64,000 bases of DNA from Massilia brevitalea (lineage in GTDB: Bacteria; Pseudomonadota; Gammaproteobacteria; Burkholderiales; Burkholderiaceae_D), in contig NZ_JAULSI010000008.1 of assembly GCF_030711405.1 (NCBI RefSeq), forward strand, positions 103,714-167,713. Direction: 5' to 3'. Shown here one piece after another: positions 17,720-27,206 of this stretch. Positions within the stretch are counted from its first letter, which is position 1, and every line of letters begins with the position of its first letter. A program made the translations under genes and the position numbers. The notes under the pieces are model-generated. The model made no database searches. It was not told the origin of the DNA and saw only the letters and a list, made by a program, of their open reading frames with translations.

Positions 17720-17739
17720 TTGACCCGTATCAATTGATA
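17720..17739. promoter_or_regulatory. Candidate operator, copy 2 (shared island motif)
   Basis: TTGACCCGTATCAATTGATA, 17 of 20 positions shared with 11468-11487; the inner TATCAATTGATA is a perfect 12-base palindrome. It sits in the 225-base gap between the divergent ligase and hydrolase units. A second small palindrome, TGTCAAATGACA, lies at 17787-17798. Together they suggest a control region for both directions. The regulator is not visible in the window. Confidence 0.5.
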
Positions 17740-17884
17740 TTGCAACCGTCGCGCTGTCGGCCATCAAGACGCCACGCCAAAGCGCGTGTCAAATGACATA
17801 AATGCATGTTCCTGACATGTTCACCCGGCTACGACACGCACGTCACCGACGCGCCGCGCCGCGCCAGTGCAGGAGAATCAAGCC

Positions 17885-18727
17885 ATGAATGCTCCGCTCT
17901 TGACCACGCCGCGCGTGGAGCCCTTCTTCTTCGATGCCGAACCGGGCACGCGCTTCAGCCTGTATCACGCGCCGAATCCCCAGGTGGCGCCGCGCGGGGC
18001 GATCCTCTACGTCCATCCCTTCGCCGACGAGCTGACGCGCACGCGGCGCATGGCGGCCCTGCAGTCGCGCGCGTTCGCCGAACTCGGCTTCGCCGTGCTG
18101 CAGATCGACTTGTTCGGCTGCGGCGACAGCTGCGGCGAGTTCAGCGCCGGGCGCTGGCACCTGTGGCGCGACGACCTGGTGCTGGCAGCGAACTGGCTGG
18201 CCGAGCGCGATACCGGACCGCTCACCTTGTGGGGCCTGCGCCTGGGCGGCCTGCTGGCCCTGGACGTGGCGGCGCAGGTCAGGCCGCGCCGCCTGCTGCT
18301 GTGGCAGCCCTGGATGAGCGGGCGCGCCTGCATCAACGGTTTCCTGCGCCTGTCCGAGCAATTGCAGGACCCGGCGCCCGGCGCTCCGCGCAGCACCTCG
18401 GCCCTGCGCGCCCAGCTGGCGGTGCACGGCGCCATCGAGGTGGCCGGCTTCGAGGTGGCGGTGCCGCTGGTGAAAGCCATCGACGCCTGCGACGCCGCCC
18501 AATTGACCCTGCCGCCCTGCGACATCCACTGGCTGGCCTACGCCGGATCGGCGCCGGCACGCGCCGCCGCCAACGCGGCGCGCATGCAGGGGCGCTGGGC
18601 CGCCGGCGGCGCCCAGCTGCATTACTACCAGCTCGACGGCGCGCCCGACTGGAGCGGCGCCGGCCACCTCGATTGCCCCGAGCTGCGCGCCGCCACCGCC
18701 AGCCTGTTCGCGGGAGAATCGACATGA
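17885..18727 (+). CDS. XrtA-associated alpha/beta-hydrolase 2 (TIGR03101 type)
   Basis: A 280-residue alpha/beta-hydrolase-like protein starting at ATG 17885 with AGGAG at 17871-17875. ILYVHPFADELTRTRRMAALQSRAFAELGF, QIDLFGCGDSCGEF and LTLWGLRLGGLLALD are recognisable features of the hydrolase 2 family found in exosortase-A loci. The nucleophile-elbow position reads GLRLG rather than GxSxG, so a classical Ser nucleophile is not evident. I am unsure whether this is normal for the family. Its stop overlaps the next gene by ATGA. Confidence 0.75.
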   Translation: MNAPLLTTPRVEPFFFDAEPGTRFSLYHAPNPQVAPRGAILYVHPFADELTRTRRMAALQSRAFAELGFAVLQIDLFGCGDSCGEFSAGRWHLWRDDLVLAANWLAERDTGPLTLWGLRLGGLLALDVAAQVRPRRLLLWQPWMSGRACINGFLRLSEQLQDPAPGAPRSTSALRAQLAVHGAIEVAGFEVAVPLVKAIDACDAAQLTLPPCDIHWLAYAGSAPARAAANAARMQGRWAAGGAQLHYYQLDGAPDWSGAGHLDCPELRAATASLFAGEST

Positions 18728-19488
18728 AACTCGAACAGCGCGCCCTGCGCTTTGCTTCCGGCCTCAATGCCCTGATCGGCATCGTCGACGTGCCCGAACG
18801 GCCGCTGGTGCGCGGCCTGCTGGTGCTGGCCGACAGCCGCCAGTACCGCACCGGCAGCCACCGCCAGTTCACCCTGCTGGCGAGATTGCTGGCCGGGCGC
18901 GGCGTGGCCGTGATGCGTTTCGATCGCAGCGGCGCCGGCGACAGCGAGGGCCGCGAGAGCGAGCGTTCCGACGGCAGCGACCTGGCCGCCGCGATGAAAG
19001 AATTTTTCATCCACGTGCCCGAAATGAAAGAATCTGTCATCCTCGCCGCCGGCGACGCCACACGCGCGGCCGCGCTGTATGCCTCGGGCGACGCGCGCGT
19101 CACCGGCCTGGCGCTGTTCAATCCCGAACTGCCGCCGCCAGAATCCGTTTCGAGCTCCGGCAACGGCGCAGGTGCAAGCGGCGGCGCCCTGCGCTACATC
19201 CAGCGCCTGGCGCCAAAGCTGCTGCGGCGCCGGCTGCCGGCCCTGCGCGGCGCGGCGCCCCCGGCCCTGCCGCCCGAACTGGCCAGCGCCTTCGACGCCT
19301 ACGACGGCCACATCCTGCTGGTGCTGGGGGGCGCCGACCCGGCTTTCGAGCGCACCGCGCGCCTGCTCGAACGGCGCCGCGCGCACTGCCGCCGGGTCGA
19401 GATCGCCGGCGCCGACGTCGGCTTCAGCCGCAGCGACTGGCGTGAAGCGGTGGCGGCGGCCAGCACCAGCTGGCTGACCTCGTGGTAA
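18724..19488 (+). CDS. XrtA-associated alpha/beta-hydrolase 1 (TIGR03100 type), divergent
   Basis: A 254-residue protein translationally coupled to hydrolase 2. The N-terminal half keeps the hydrolase 1 pattern: an ERPLVRGLLVLADSRQYRTG strand, then GSHRQFTLLARLLAGRGVAVM and RFDRSGAGDSEG. The usual WGLCDAASAALLYA elbow is replaced by LAAGDATRAAALYA, so the Cys/Gly part of the elbow is lost while Asp and the following helix remain. The C-terminal third is short and poorly conserved. Likely a diverged, possibly inactive, member of the family. Confidence 0.7.
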   Translation: MKLEQRALRFASGLNALIGIVDVPERPLVRGLLVLADSRQYRTGSHRQFTLLARLLAGRGVAVMRFDRSGAGDSEGRESERSDGSDLAAAMKEFFIHVPEMKESVILAAGDATRAAALYASGDARVTGLALFNPELPPPESVSSSGNGAGASGGALRYIQRLAPKLLRRRLPALRGAAPPALPPELASAFDAYDGHILLVLGGADPAFERTARLLERRRAHCRRVEIAGADVGFSRSDWREAVAAASTSWLTSW

Positions 19489-19540
19489 TCCGGCAGGCCG
19501 CAGCCGCCGCGGGGGCAAGACGGATGGGTGACAAATCGTC

Positions 19541-19546
19541 TATAGT
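19541..19546 (+). promoter_or_regulatory. Possible -10 box of nadB
   Basis: TATAGT lies 29 bases before the nadB start in the short gap after the XrtA-like hydrolases. No good -35 box is found at 16-18 bases upstream, so this is only a weak prediction. Confidence 0.25.
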
Positions 19547-19575
19547 GGCGCTCTTGTCCAAACAGTAGACTTGCC

Positions 19576-21204
19576 ATGAAATTTGACGTCGCAATCGTCG
19601 GCAGCGGTCTGGCCGGCTTGTCGGTGGCTTTGCATCTTGCCGCAACGCGCAAGGTCGCGATCATCTCGAAACGCGCGCTCCTCGACGGCGCCAGCAACTG
19701 GGCGCAAGGCGGCATCGCTGCCGTCCTCGATTCCGGCGACAGCCACGACCAGCACATCGCCGACACCCTGGTAGCCGGCGCCGATCTGTGCGACGAAGCG
19801 GCCACCCGCTATATCGTCGAACACGGGCGCGAAGCGATCGAATGGCTGATCGAGCAAGGCGTGCCCTTTACCCGCGACCCCTCGGCCGAACTGGGTTTTC
19901 ACCTGACGCGCGAGGGCGGCCACAGCCAGCGCCGCATCATCCACGCCGCCGACGCCACCGGCCATGCGGTGCAGGTGACCCTCGAACAGAAGGTGCGCGC
20001 GCACCCGAACATCGCCCTGTTCGAACACCACTGCGCGATCGACGTCATCACCTCCGACAAGCTGAGCGGCAAAGGCGTCCACGGCGGCACGCCTAGCCTG
20101 GTCGGCCAGCCGCGCTGCCACGGCCTGTACGTGCAGGATGAATCGAGCGGCAAGGTCCTGACCTTCGAGGCCGAGCACACGGTGCTGGCCACCGGCGGCG
20201 CCGGCAAGGTCTACCTGTACACCACCAATCCGGACACCGCCACCGGCGACGGCATCGCCATGGCCTGGCGCGCCGGCTGCCGCGTGTCGAACATGGAATT
20301 CATCCAGTTCCACCCGACCTGTTTGTATCACCCGTATGCGAAATCCTTCCTCATCACCGAGGCGATCCGCGGCGAAGGCGGATTACTGAAACTGCCGCCG
20401 GAAGCGGGCGTGGCGGCCGGCACGCGCTTCATGCCGGCCCACGACGATCGCGGCGAACTGGCGCCGCGCGACGTGGTGGCGCGCGCCATCGACTTCGAGA
20501 TGAAGAAGCGTGGCCTGGACTACGTCCACCTCGACATCAGTCACCAGAGCCCTGAATTCCTGCAGGAGCACTTCCCGACCATCCATGCGCGCTGCTTAGA
20601 ATTAGGCATCGACATCACGAAGGAGCCGATTCCCGTGGTGCCGGCCGTGCACTTCACCTGCGGCGGCGTGGTGACCGACCTGGCCGGCCGCACCGATATT
20701 CCCGGCCTGTACGCGGTCGGCGAGACTGCCTGCACCGGCCTGCACGGCGCGAACCGGCTGGCCAGCAATTCCCTGCTCGAATGCGTGGTCGTGGGCCGCG
20801 CCTGCGCCAGCCAGATCGCCGCCGCCCCGCGTGTGGAAAGCCCGGTCTTGCCGCCGTGGGACGAAAGCCGCGTCACCAACGCCGACGAGGAAGTCGTCAT
20901 CGCGCATAACTGGGACGAGCTGCGCCGCTTCATGTGGAACTACGTCGGCATCGTGCGCACCACCAAGCGCCTGGAACGCGCGCAGCACCGCATCGCCCTG
21001 CTCAAGGAAGAGATCGACGAGTACTACCGCAACTTCCGCATCACGCACGACTTGCTGGAACTGCGCAACCTGGTCGACGTCGCCTCGCTGATCGTCAACA
21101 GCGCGCTGTCGCGCCGCGAAAGCCGCGGCCTGCACTACTCGCGCGATTATCCCGACACCCTGCCGAAAGCCCTGCCGAGCGTACTCACGCCGCTCAGGCG
21201 CTGA
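19576..21204 (+). CDS. nadB: L-aspartate oxidase
   Basis: A 542-residue flavoenzyme that oxidises L-aspartate to iminoaspartate, the first step of NAD synthesis in the cytoplasm. The N-terminal FAD site [19 protein letters not shown], the [17 protein letters not shown] segment, the active-site region [19 protein letters not shown], and [20 protein letters not shown] followed by [20 protein letters not shown] are all intact. Length is normal for NadB. Its partners nadA and nadC lie 4 kb downstream in opposite orientation. Confidence 0.97.
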   Translation: MKFDVAIVGSGLAGLSVALHLAATRKVAIISKRALLDGASNWAQGGIAAVLDSGDSHDQHIADTLVAGADLCDEAATRYIVEHGREAIEWLIEQGVPFTRDPSAELGFHLTREGGHSQRRIIHAADATGHAVQVTLEQKVRAHPNIALFEHHCAIDVITSDKLSGKGVHGGTPSLVGQPRCHGLYVQDESSGKVLTFEAEHTVLATGGAGKVYLYTTNPDTATGDGIAMAWRAGCRVSNMEFIQFHPTCLYHPYAKSFLITEAIRGEGGLLKLPPEAGVAAGTRFMPAHDDRGELAPRDVVARAIDFEMKKRGLDYVHLDISHQSPEFLQEHFPTIHARCLELGIDITKEPIPVVPAVHFTCGGVVTDLAGRTDIPGLYAVGETACTGLHGANRLASNSLLECVVVGRACASQIAAAPRVESPVLPPWDESRVTNADEEVVIAHNWDELRRFMWNYVGIVRTTKRLERAQHRIALLKEEIDEYYRNFRITHDLLELRNLVDVASLIVNSALSRRESRGLHYSRDYPDTLPKALPSVLTPLRR

Positions 21205-21229
21205 GTCTGGGCCAAGCGTCCGGGAACCC

Positions 21230-22132
21230 ATGAACCGCAAGCTCACCGTCTCCACTGCCCTGCTGCTGACCGTGCCGCCGGTGCTCTGGGCCGGCAACGC
21301 CATCGTCGGCCGCCTGGTGCGCGACGCCGTGCCGCCGATGACCCTGAACCTGCTGCGCTGGTCGATCGCGCTGCTGGTGCTGCTGCCGCTCGGGCGCGCG
21401 GCGTTCAGGCACGGTAGCGGCCTGCTGGTCAACTGGCGCCGCTACGCCCTGCTCGGCCTGTTCGGCATCGGTCTCTACAACTCGCTGCAATACCTCGCCC
21501 TGCAAAGCTCGACGCCGATCAACGTGACCCTGGTGGCATCGGGCCTGCCGGTGTGGATGCTGCTGGTCGGGCGCCTGTTCTTCAAGATACCGGTCAAGCC
21601 GCGCCAGGTGGGCGGCGCGGTGCTGTCCATCGCCGGCGTGCTGGTGGTGCTGTGCCGCGGCGACGTGGCGCAGCTGGCGGCGCTGCGACTGGTGAGCGGC
21701 GATTTGTACATGATCCTGGCGACCATCGCCTGGTCCTTCTACAGCTGGCTGCTGATGCAGCAGCGCGACGTGCCCGGCATCCGGTCCGACTGGGCCGCCT
21801 TCCTCCTGATGCAGGTGGTGTATGGGGTGCTGTGGTCGGGCGCGTTCTCCGGCGCCGAGTGGGCAGTCAAGGGTGTCGACGTCGCCTGGAGCTGGCCGGT
21901 GGCGGCGGCCCTGCTGTACGTGGCGATCGGCCCAGCCATCATCGCCATGCGCTGCTGGGGCGCGGGTGTGCAGCGCGCCGGGCCGGCGCTGGGCGCCTTC
22001 TTCATCAACCTGACGCCGCTGTTCACGGCATTATTGTCGTCCGCCTTTCTGGGCGAGGCGCCGCACCTCTACCATGCGCTGGCCTTCCTGCTCATCGTGG
22101 GCGGTATCGCCGTGTCTGCGCGCCAGGGCTGA
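21230..22132 (+). CDS. EamA/DMT family transporter
   Basis: A 300-residue integral membrane protein with about ten hydrophobic segments arranged as two EamA repeats. The first repeat shows PPVLWAGNAIVGRLVRDAVPPM and TLNLLRWSIALLVLLPLG; the second shows DLYMILATIAWSFYSWLLMQ and the C-terminal GEAPHLYHALAFLLIVGGIAV. Family members export amino acids, nucleosides or other small metabolites. The substrate cannot be read from the sequence. It starts 25 bases after nadB and may be cotranscribed with it. Confidence 0.88.
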   Translation: MNRKLTVSTALLLTVPPVLWAGNAIVGRLVRDAVPPMTLNLLRWSIALLVLLPLGRAAFRHGSGLLVNWRRYALLGLFGIGLYNSLQYLALQSSTPINVTLVASGLPVWMLLVGRLFFKIPVKPRQVGGAVLSIAGVLVVLCRGDVAQLAALRLVSGDLYMILATIAWSFYSWLLMQQRDVPGIRSDWAAFLLMQVVYGVLWSGAFSGAEWAVKGVDVAWSWPVAAALLYVAIGPAIIAMRCWGAGVQRAGPALGAFFINLTPLFTALLSSAFLGEAPHLYHALAFLLIVGGIAVSARQG

Positions 22133-22173
22133 TGCGGGAGTGCTAGGATCGGCGGACAGGAGGAGGCAGCACC

Positions 22174-23028
22174 ATGTCTGAAGGATTTACGATCACCGAG
22201 CGGGCCGGGGTGTTTGCGGAAATGCTGGCCGCGTTCCTGGCGCGCCATCCGAATACCCTGGTCCTGACCGGCGCCGGCCTGTCCACCGCCTCGGGCATTC
22301 CCGACTACCGCGACCGCGATGGCGTACGCCGCGGGCGCCAGCCGATCCAGGGTCCGGAATTTCGCAAGCTGGCGTCCGTGCAGCGCCGCTACTGGGCGCG
22401 CAGCATGGTCGGCTGGCCGACGCTGGCGCAGGCGCGGCCGAACGCGGGCCATGCGGCGCTGGCTGCGCTGGAATACGCGGGCCGCATCGGCCCGGTGCTG
22501 ACCCAGAACGTCGACGGCCTGCACCAGCAGGCCGGCAGCCGCGCCGTGCTGGAACTGCACGGGAACATCCACACCGTGGTCTGCCTCGATTGCCGCACCT
22601 TGACGCCGCGCGCGCTGGTGCAGGACTTGCTGGAAGCGGCGAACCCGCACCTGCTCGGAGCCATGGCCGTGCCGCTGCCGGATGGCGACGCCCAGATCGA
22701 GCCGGAATCCCTCGGCGACTTTACCCTGCCCGTGTGCCCGCACTGCGGCGGCACGCTGATGCCGGACGTGGTCTTTTTTGGGGATAACGTGCCGCCTGCG
22801 CGCACGGCGCATGCGCTGGCGCTGATGGAGGCGGCCGACGCCTTGCTGGTGGTGGGCTCGTCGCTGATGGTGTTTTCGGGCTTTCGCTTTTGCCGCATGG
22901 CGGCGGCAGCAGGCAAGCCGATCGCCGCCGTGAACCTGGGGCGCACGCGTGCGGATGACCTGATCTCGATGAAGATCGAGGATTCGGCGGAGCAGTTATT
23001 GCCGCAGGTGGCGCGGCTGCTGGGGTGA
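22174..23028 (+). CDS. Sir2-family NAD-dependent protein deacylase
   Basis: A 284-residue sirtuin starting after an AGGAGG ribosome site. It has the NAD motif LVLTGAGLSTASGIPDYRDRDG, TQNVDGLHQQAGS, the catalytic His in LELHGNIHTVVCLDCR, and a zinc site built from CLDC and CPHC, followed by PDVVFFGDNVPP and the GSSLMVFSG segment. It removes acyl groups from protein lysines while consuming NAD. Its place between nadB and nadC-nadA puts a NAD consumer beside NAD synthesis genes. Confidence 0.93.
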   Translation: MSEGFTITERAGVFAEMLAAFLARHPNTLVLTGAGLSTASGIPDYRDRDGVRRGRQPIQGPEFRKLASVQRRYWARSMVGWPTLAQARPNAGHAALAALEYAGRIGPVLTQNVDGLHQQAGSRAVLELHGNIHTVVCLDCRTLTPRALVQDLLEAANPHLLGAMAVPLPDGDAQIEPESLGDFTLPVCPHCGGTLMPDVVFFGDNVPPARTAHALALMEAADALLVVGSSLMVFSGFRFCRMAAAAGKPIAAVNLGRTRADDLISMKIEDSAEQLLPQVARLLG

Positions 23029-23032
23029 GGTT

Positions 23033-23172
23033 CGTAGGGTGGGCACTTGTGCCCACGCGGTGCATCGATAATGACCGCGCGACGTATGGCCATGGTCCGC
23101 AGCCCGCGCGGTCTACGGTTATTGTGCATGACGCGACGGTACGACCGCGTGGGCTCGAGAGCCCGCCCTACC
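23033..23172. repeat. REPIN-like element, copy A
   Basis: A 140-base unit with an outer inverted repeat (CGTAGGGTGGGC at the left, GCCCGCCCTACC at the right). Each end carries its own small hairpin: TGGGCACTTGTGCCCA at the left and GGGCTCGAGAGCCC at the right. It lies between the sirtuin gene and nadC, the 3' ends of two convergent genes. The stem sequence of the right arm differs from that of other copies but remains self-complementary. Confidence 0.8.
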
Positions 23173-23229
23173 AAACCCAGTGAGCGCACGCATGAGTGAC
23201 AATGCGCCGTCACCCACGCGGTACCGCGA

Positions 23230-24096
23230 TCACCCGACGATGCGCAGCGAATAATCCGTGGCGCGGATATCCTTCGTCAGGCTGCCGATCGAGATGCGGT
23301 CGACGCCGGTTTCGGCGATGGCGCGCACGGTCCCCATGTTGATGCCGCCCGAGGCTTCGAGCAAGGCGCGGCCGGCGTTCACCTTCACCGCTTCACGCAT
23401 CATGGCCAGGTCGAAGTTGTCGAGCAGGACCGAGGTCACGCCGGCGGCCAGCGCTTCTTCGAGCTGGGCGATGGTCTCGACTTCGATCTGCACGGTGACG
23501 CCGGCGTTCAGGGCCGCCGCGTTGTCCAGCGCGCGGGTCACGCCGCCGGCCGCGGCGATGTGGTTTTCCTTGATCAGGATGCCGTCGTACAGCGCCATGC
23601 GCTGGTTCTGGCCGCCGCCCACGCGCACCGCGTACTTCTGCGCCTGGCGCAGGCCAGGCAGGGTCTTGCGGGTGTCGAGGATGGCGGCGTTCGTGCCGGC
23701 GACCACGTCGACGTAGGTGCGGGTAGCCGTCGCCACGCCGGACAGCAGCTGCATGAAGTTCAGGGCCGCGCGTTCGGCCGTCAGCAGCGAACGCGGCGAG
23801 GCCTCGATCGTGCAGACGACCGAGTCGGCCGCCATCATGTCGCCCTCGGCGTACTGCCAGGCGATGTCGGTATCCTGGTCGATGGCCAGCATCACGCCTT
23901 CGAACCAGGGCGCGCCGCACAGCACGGCCGCTTCGCGCACGATCACGCGGGCCTGTACACGCGGTTCAAGCGGCACCAGCATGCCGGTCAGGTCGCCCGT
24001 GCCCACGTCTTCCAGCAGCGCGGCCAGGATGTTCTGTTCGAAGGCGGCCTGCAGCTTGTCGTCGAAGGCGGCGTGCGGATTACGTAAGGTGGTCAT
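23230..24096 (-). CDS. nadC: Nicotinate-nucleotide pyrophosphorylase (carboxylating)
   Basis: A 288-residue quinolinate phosphoribosyltransferase, which converts quinolinate and PRPP into nicotinate mononucleotide. Typical blocks are [12 protein letters not shown], the [18 protein letters not shown] helix, [43 protein letters not shown], and the C-terminal [22 protein letters not shown] 24096 overlaps the nadA stop (ATGA), so the pair is coupled. A longer frame running upstream in the same phase only shadows nadA. Confidence 0.97.
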   Translation of the reverse strand: MTTLRNPHAAFDDKLQAAFEQNILAALLEDVGTGDLTGMLVPLEPRVQARVIVREAAVLCGAPWFEGVMLAIDQDTDIAWQYAEGDMMAADSVVCTIEASPRSLLTAERAALNFMQLLSGVATATRTYVDVVAGTNAAILDTRKTLPGLRQAQKYAVRVGGGQNQRMALYDGILIKENHIAAAGGVTRALDNAAALNAGVTVQIEVETIAQLEEALAAGVTSVLLDNFDLAMMREAVKVNAGRALLEASGGINMGTVRAIAETGVDRISIGSLTKDIRATDYSLRIVG

Positions 24097-25223
24097 GCGG
24101 GTCCCACTCCCGAGAAAAGAGTCGTGTTCTGTTCGAGCGCGCCGACCGGCAGCGCCTTGGCTTTCTTGGCGGCGGCGAAATCGAGCATGCGGTCGATGGC
24201 GCGCACGGCTTCGCGGCCGATGTCCGGATCGACGAAGACTTCGTTGGCGCCGGATTCGAGCACGTCGGCCAGGTTCTTCAGGCCGTTCATCGCCATCCAC
24301 GGGCAGTGCGCGCAGCTCTTGCAGGTGGCGCTGTTGCCGGCGGTCGGGGCCTCGATGAAGCGTTTGCCCGGCGCGGCCATGCGCATCTTGTGCAGGATGC
24401 CGTTGTCGGTGGCGACGATGAAGGTGGTCGCCTCCATGGTCACGGCAGCGTTGATCAGCTGGGTGGTCGAGCCGACCACGTCGGCCTGGGCCACCACGTT
24501 GGCGGGCGACTCCGGGTGCACCAGCACTTTGGCATGGGGGTGCTCGATCTTCAGCAGATCGAGTTCGATGCCCTTGAATTCGTCGTGCACCAGGCAGGAG
24601 CCCTGCCACAGCAGCATGTCGGCGCCGGTCTGTTTCTGGATCCAGGAGCCCAGGTGGCGGTCGGGCGCCCACAGGATTTTCTTGCCCTGCTCGTGCAGGT
24701 GCCTGACGATGTCCAGGCCGATCGACGAGGTCACCATCCAGTCGGCGCGTGCCTTGACTGCCGCGCTGGTATTCGCGTACACGACCACGGTGCGGTCAGG
24801 ATGCTGGTCGCAGAAGGCGGCAAATTCGTCGGCCGGGCAGCCCAGGTCGAGCGAGCAAGTCGCTTCCAGGTCCGGCATCAGGATGGTTTTTTCGGGGCTG
24901 AGGATTTTCGCGGTCTCGCCCATGAAGCGCACGCCGGCCACCACCAGGGTCTTGGCCGGATGGTCGCGGCCGAAGCGCGCCATTTCCAGCGAGTCGGAGA
25001 CGCAGCCGCCGGTTTCCTCGGCCAGGTCTTGCAGCTCGGGGTCGACGTAGTAGTGGGCGACCAAGACCGCCTGCTTTTCCTTCAGCAGGCGCCGGATGCG
25101 GTCTTTCAGTTCCGCCTTTTCTTCAGGCGTCGGCATGGCGGGGATCTTGGCCCAGGCGTGCGCGGTGCAGGCGGCGCCGTCTTGCGGGTGGTCGTATTCG
25201 AAGGTTTTGATGGGGATGTTCAT
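24093..25223 (-). CDS. nadA: Quinolinate synthase
   Basis: A 376-residue iron-sulfur enzyme that condenses iminoaspartate (from NadB) with dihydroxyacetone phosphate to quinolinate. Seen: [21 protein letters not shown] followed by [27 protein letters not shown], and the C-terminal cluster motif [10 protein letters not shown] with AMNGL. The Cys ligands expected for the [4Fe-4S] cluster are present. ATG 25223 is used because conserved sequence starts just after it ([12 protein letters not shown]); the preceding open stretch has no conserved content. First gene of the nadA-nadC unit. Confidence 0.97.
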   Translation of the reverse strand: MNIPIKTFEYDHPQDGAACTAHAWAKIPAMPTPEEKAELKDRIRRLLKEKQAVLVAHYYVDPELQDLAEETGGCVSDSLEMARFGRDHPAKTLVVAGVRFMGETAKILSPEKTILMPDLEATCSLDLGCPADEFAAFCDQHPDRTVVVYANTSAAVKARADWMVTSSIGLDIVRHLHEQGKKILWAPDRHLGSWIQKQTGADMLLWQGSCLVHDEFKGIELDLLKIEHPHAKVLVHPESPANVVAQADVVGSTTQLINAAVTMEATTFIVATDNGILHKMRMAAPGKRFIEAPTAGNSATCKSCAHCPWMAMNGLKNLADVLESGANEVFVDPDIGREAVRAIDRMLDFAAAKKAKALPVGALEQNTTLFSGVGPA

Positions 25224-25321
25224 CGCAGCAGATTCGTCAATGAATACAAAAACGGCGCCGGATTGTGCGGCGCCGGTCGGAGCGGTGGGTTCGAGCCGTA
25301 CGCGGACCGACCCACCCAACA

Positions 25322-26923
25322 TTAATCGATGCCCTGGCTCGTCAGGTACTCTTCGTAGGTGCCGCGGAAGTCGACGACTTCGTTTTCCTTCACTTCGAGC
25401 ACGCGCGTGGCCAGCGAGGACACGAATTCGCGGTCGTGCGAGACGAAGATCAGCGTGCCTTCGTATTTATCGAGCGCGATGTTCAGCGACTCGATCGATT
25501 CCATGTCCATGTGGTTGGTCGGCTCGTCGAGCAGCATCACGTTGTGACGGCCCAGCATCAGCTTACCGTACATCATGCGGCCCTTTTCGCCACCGGACAG
25601 GACCCGTACCGATTTCTTGACTTCGTCGCCGCCGAACAACAGGCGGCCCAGGATCGAGCGCACGGCGAGGTCGTCGTCGCCCTCTTTGGTCCAGCGGCCC
25701 ATCCAGTCGGTCAGAATGTCGTCTTTCGGGAATTCCTCGGTCGGATCCTGCGGCATGTAGCCGACATTCGCGTTCTCGGCCCACTTCACGCGGCCATGAT
25801 CGGCGTTCAGGCCCGTGATGTCCTGGCCACCGATGCAGCGCAGCAGCGTGGTCTTGCCCGCACCGTTGGCGCCGATGATGGCGATGCGCTCGCCCGCTTC
25901 GACCATGATCGAGAAATTCTTGAACAGCGTGCGGTCGTAGGCCTTGGTCAGACCTTCGGTCTCCACGGCCAGGCGGTGCAGCTTCTTCTCGCCTTCGAAG
26001 CGCACGAACGGATAGGCGCGCGAGGACGGCTTGAATTCCTCGATCTTGATCTTGTCGATCATCTTGGCGCGCGAGGTAGCCTGGCGGGCTTTCGACTTGT
26101 TGGCCGAGAAGCGGCGCACGAAGTCCTGCAGCTCGGCGACCTTTTCCTTGGCCTTGGCGTTGTTGGCCAGTTGCTGGTTGCGCGCCTGGGTCGAGGCCAG
26201 CATGTAGTCGTCATAGGAACCCGGATACACCTTCAGGGTGCCGTAGTCCATGTCGGCGATGTGGGTGCAGACCTGGTTCAGGAAGTGACGATCGTGGGAA
26301 ATGATGATCATCGTCGAATTGCGCTGGTTCAGCACGTCTTCCAGCCAGCGGATGGTGTTGATGTCCAGGTTATTCGTCGGTTCGTCGAGCAGCAGGATGT
26401 CAGGGTTCGAGAACAGGGCCTGGGCCAGCAGCACGCGCAGCTTCCAGCCCGGCGCAACGGCGCTCATCGGGCCCTGGTGCAGCTCGCTGGCGATTTCCAG
26501 GCCCAGCAGCAGCTCGCCGGCACGCGCTTCGGCCGAGTAACCGTCGTATTCGGCGACCTTGCCTTCGAGCTCGGCCGCTTTCATGTAGTCGTCGTCGGTG
26601 GCTTCCGGATTGGCGTAGATGGCGTCGCGCTCGGCGATGGCGTTCCACAGCTCGGTGTGGCCCATCATGACGACGTCGAGCACGCGCACGTCTTCGTAGG
26701 CAAACTGGTCCTGGCGCAGTTTACCCAGGCGCTCGCCCGGATCGAGGCTGACGTTGCCGGCCGACGGATCGAGGTCGCCGCCCAGGATCTTCATGAAGGT
26801 CGACTTGCCGCAACCGTTGGCGCCGATCAGGCCATAGCGGTTGCCGTCGCCGAATTTGACGGAGATGTTCTCGAACAACGGCTTGGCGCCGAACTGCATG
26901 GTGATATTGGCTGTACTGAGCAC
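25322..26923 (-). CDS. ybiT: ABC-F family ATPase of the YbiT type
   Basis: A 533-residue soluble protein with two ABC domains and no membrane segments. Walker A sites are GANGCGKST (about residue 35) and GANGAGKTT (about residue 350). Walker B ends are [11 protein letters not shown] and [10 protein letters not shown]. The second signature is LSGGEKGRM, while the first is [19 protein letters not shown], the form seen in YbiT. A charged linker (residues 240-310) joins the domains. ABC-F proteins act at the ribosome during translation. The start is GTG 26923, with AAAGG a proper distance upstream. Confidence 0.93.
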   Translation of the reverse strand: MLSTANITMQFGAKPLFENISVKFGDGNRYGLIGANGCGKSTFMKILGGDLDPSAGNVSLDPGERLGKLRQDQFAYEDVRVLDVVMMGHTELWNAIAERDAIYANPEATDDDYMKAAELEGKVAEYDGYSAEARAGELLLGLEIASELHQGPMSAVAPGWKLRVLLAQALFSNPDILLLDEPTNNLDINTIRWLEDVLNQRNSTMIIISHDRHFLNQVCTHIADMDYGTLKVYPGSYDDYMLASTQARNQQLANNAKAKEKVAELQDFVRRFSANKSKARQATSRAKMIDKIKIEEFKPSSRAYPFVRFEGEKKLHRLAVETEGLTKAYDRTLFKNFSIMVEAGERIAIIGANGAGKTTLLRCIGGQDITGLNADHGRVKWAENANVGYMPQDPTEEFPKDDILTDWMGRWTKEGDDDLAVRSILGRLLFGGDEVKKSVRVLSGGEKGRMMYGKLMLGRHNVMLLDEPTNHMDMESIESLNIALDKYEGTLIFVSHDREFVSSLATRVLEVKENEVVDFRGTYEEYLTSQGID

Positions 26924-26950
26924 TGGGGTAACCTTTAAAGCAGGGTTTGC

Positions 26951-26983
26951 GCGAAGTTCACTCGGGGTTTGAACGAACTTTGC
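26951..26983. promoter_or_regulatory. Inverted repeat in the ABC-F leader
   Basis: Arms GCGAAGTTC (26951-26959) and GAACTTTGC (26975-26983) differ at one pairing and surround a 15-base loop, 28 bases before the ABC-F start. It may be a leader hairpin or an operator. Nothing identifies the regulator. Confidence 0.3.
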
Positions 26984-27148
26984 AATTAACCGTCGATTTT
27001 ACCATTTTCACCAGCGGCGAGCCTAGGAATGTCGTTCCGATACATGATGCCTGCCAGTGCCGGGCCGGTCGCCAGTCCGGGAGACCTGCAGCGCCAGCGC
27101 GCCCAGCTCGCAGCATTGTGTTGTTTATGCAATTTTATGCAAAATGAA

Positions 27149-27177
27149 TTGCCATAAATAAAACTTGTCCGTACATT
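27149..27177 (+). promoter_or_regulatory. Predicted sigma70-type promoter for the acyltransferase gene
   Basis: TTGCCA (27149-27154), a 17-base spacer and TACATT (27172-27177), in a short AT-rich patch (27115-27200) directly before the acyltransferase start. Both boxes are imperfect but spacing and composition fit. Confidence 0.4.
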
Positions 27178-27206
27178 CCAGGTTTTCCTAATGACAAGAA
27201 AACCCC

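Noticed and set aside
8825..19488. A functional exosortase / PEP-CTERM export locus
   Set aside because: No exosortase (multi-helix Cys protease), no PEP-CTERM substrate and no acyl carrier protein were found anywhere in the window.
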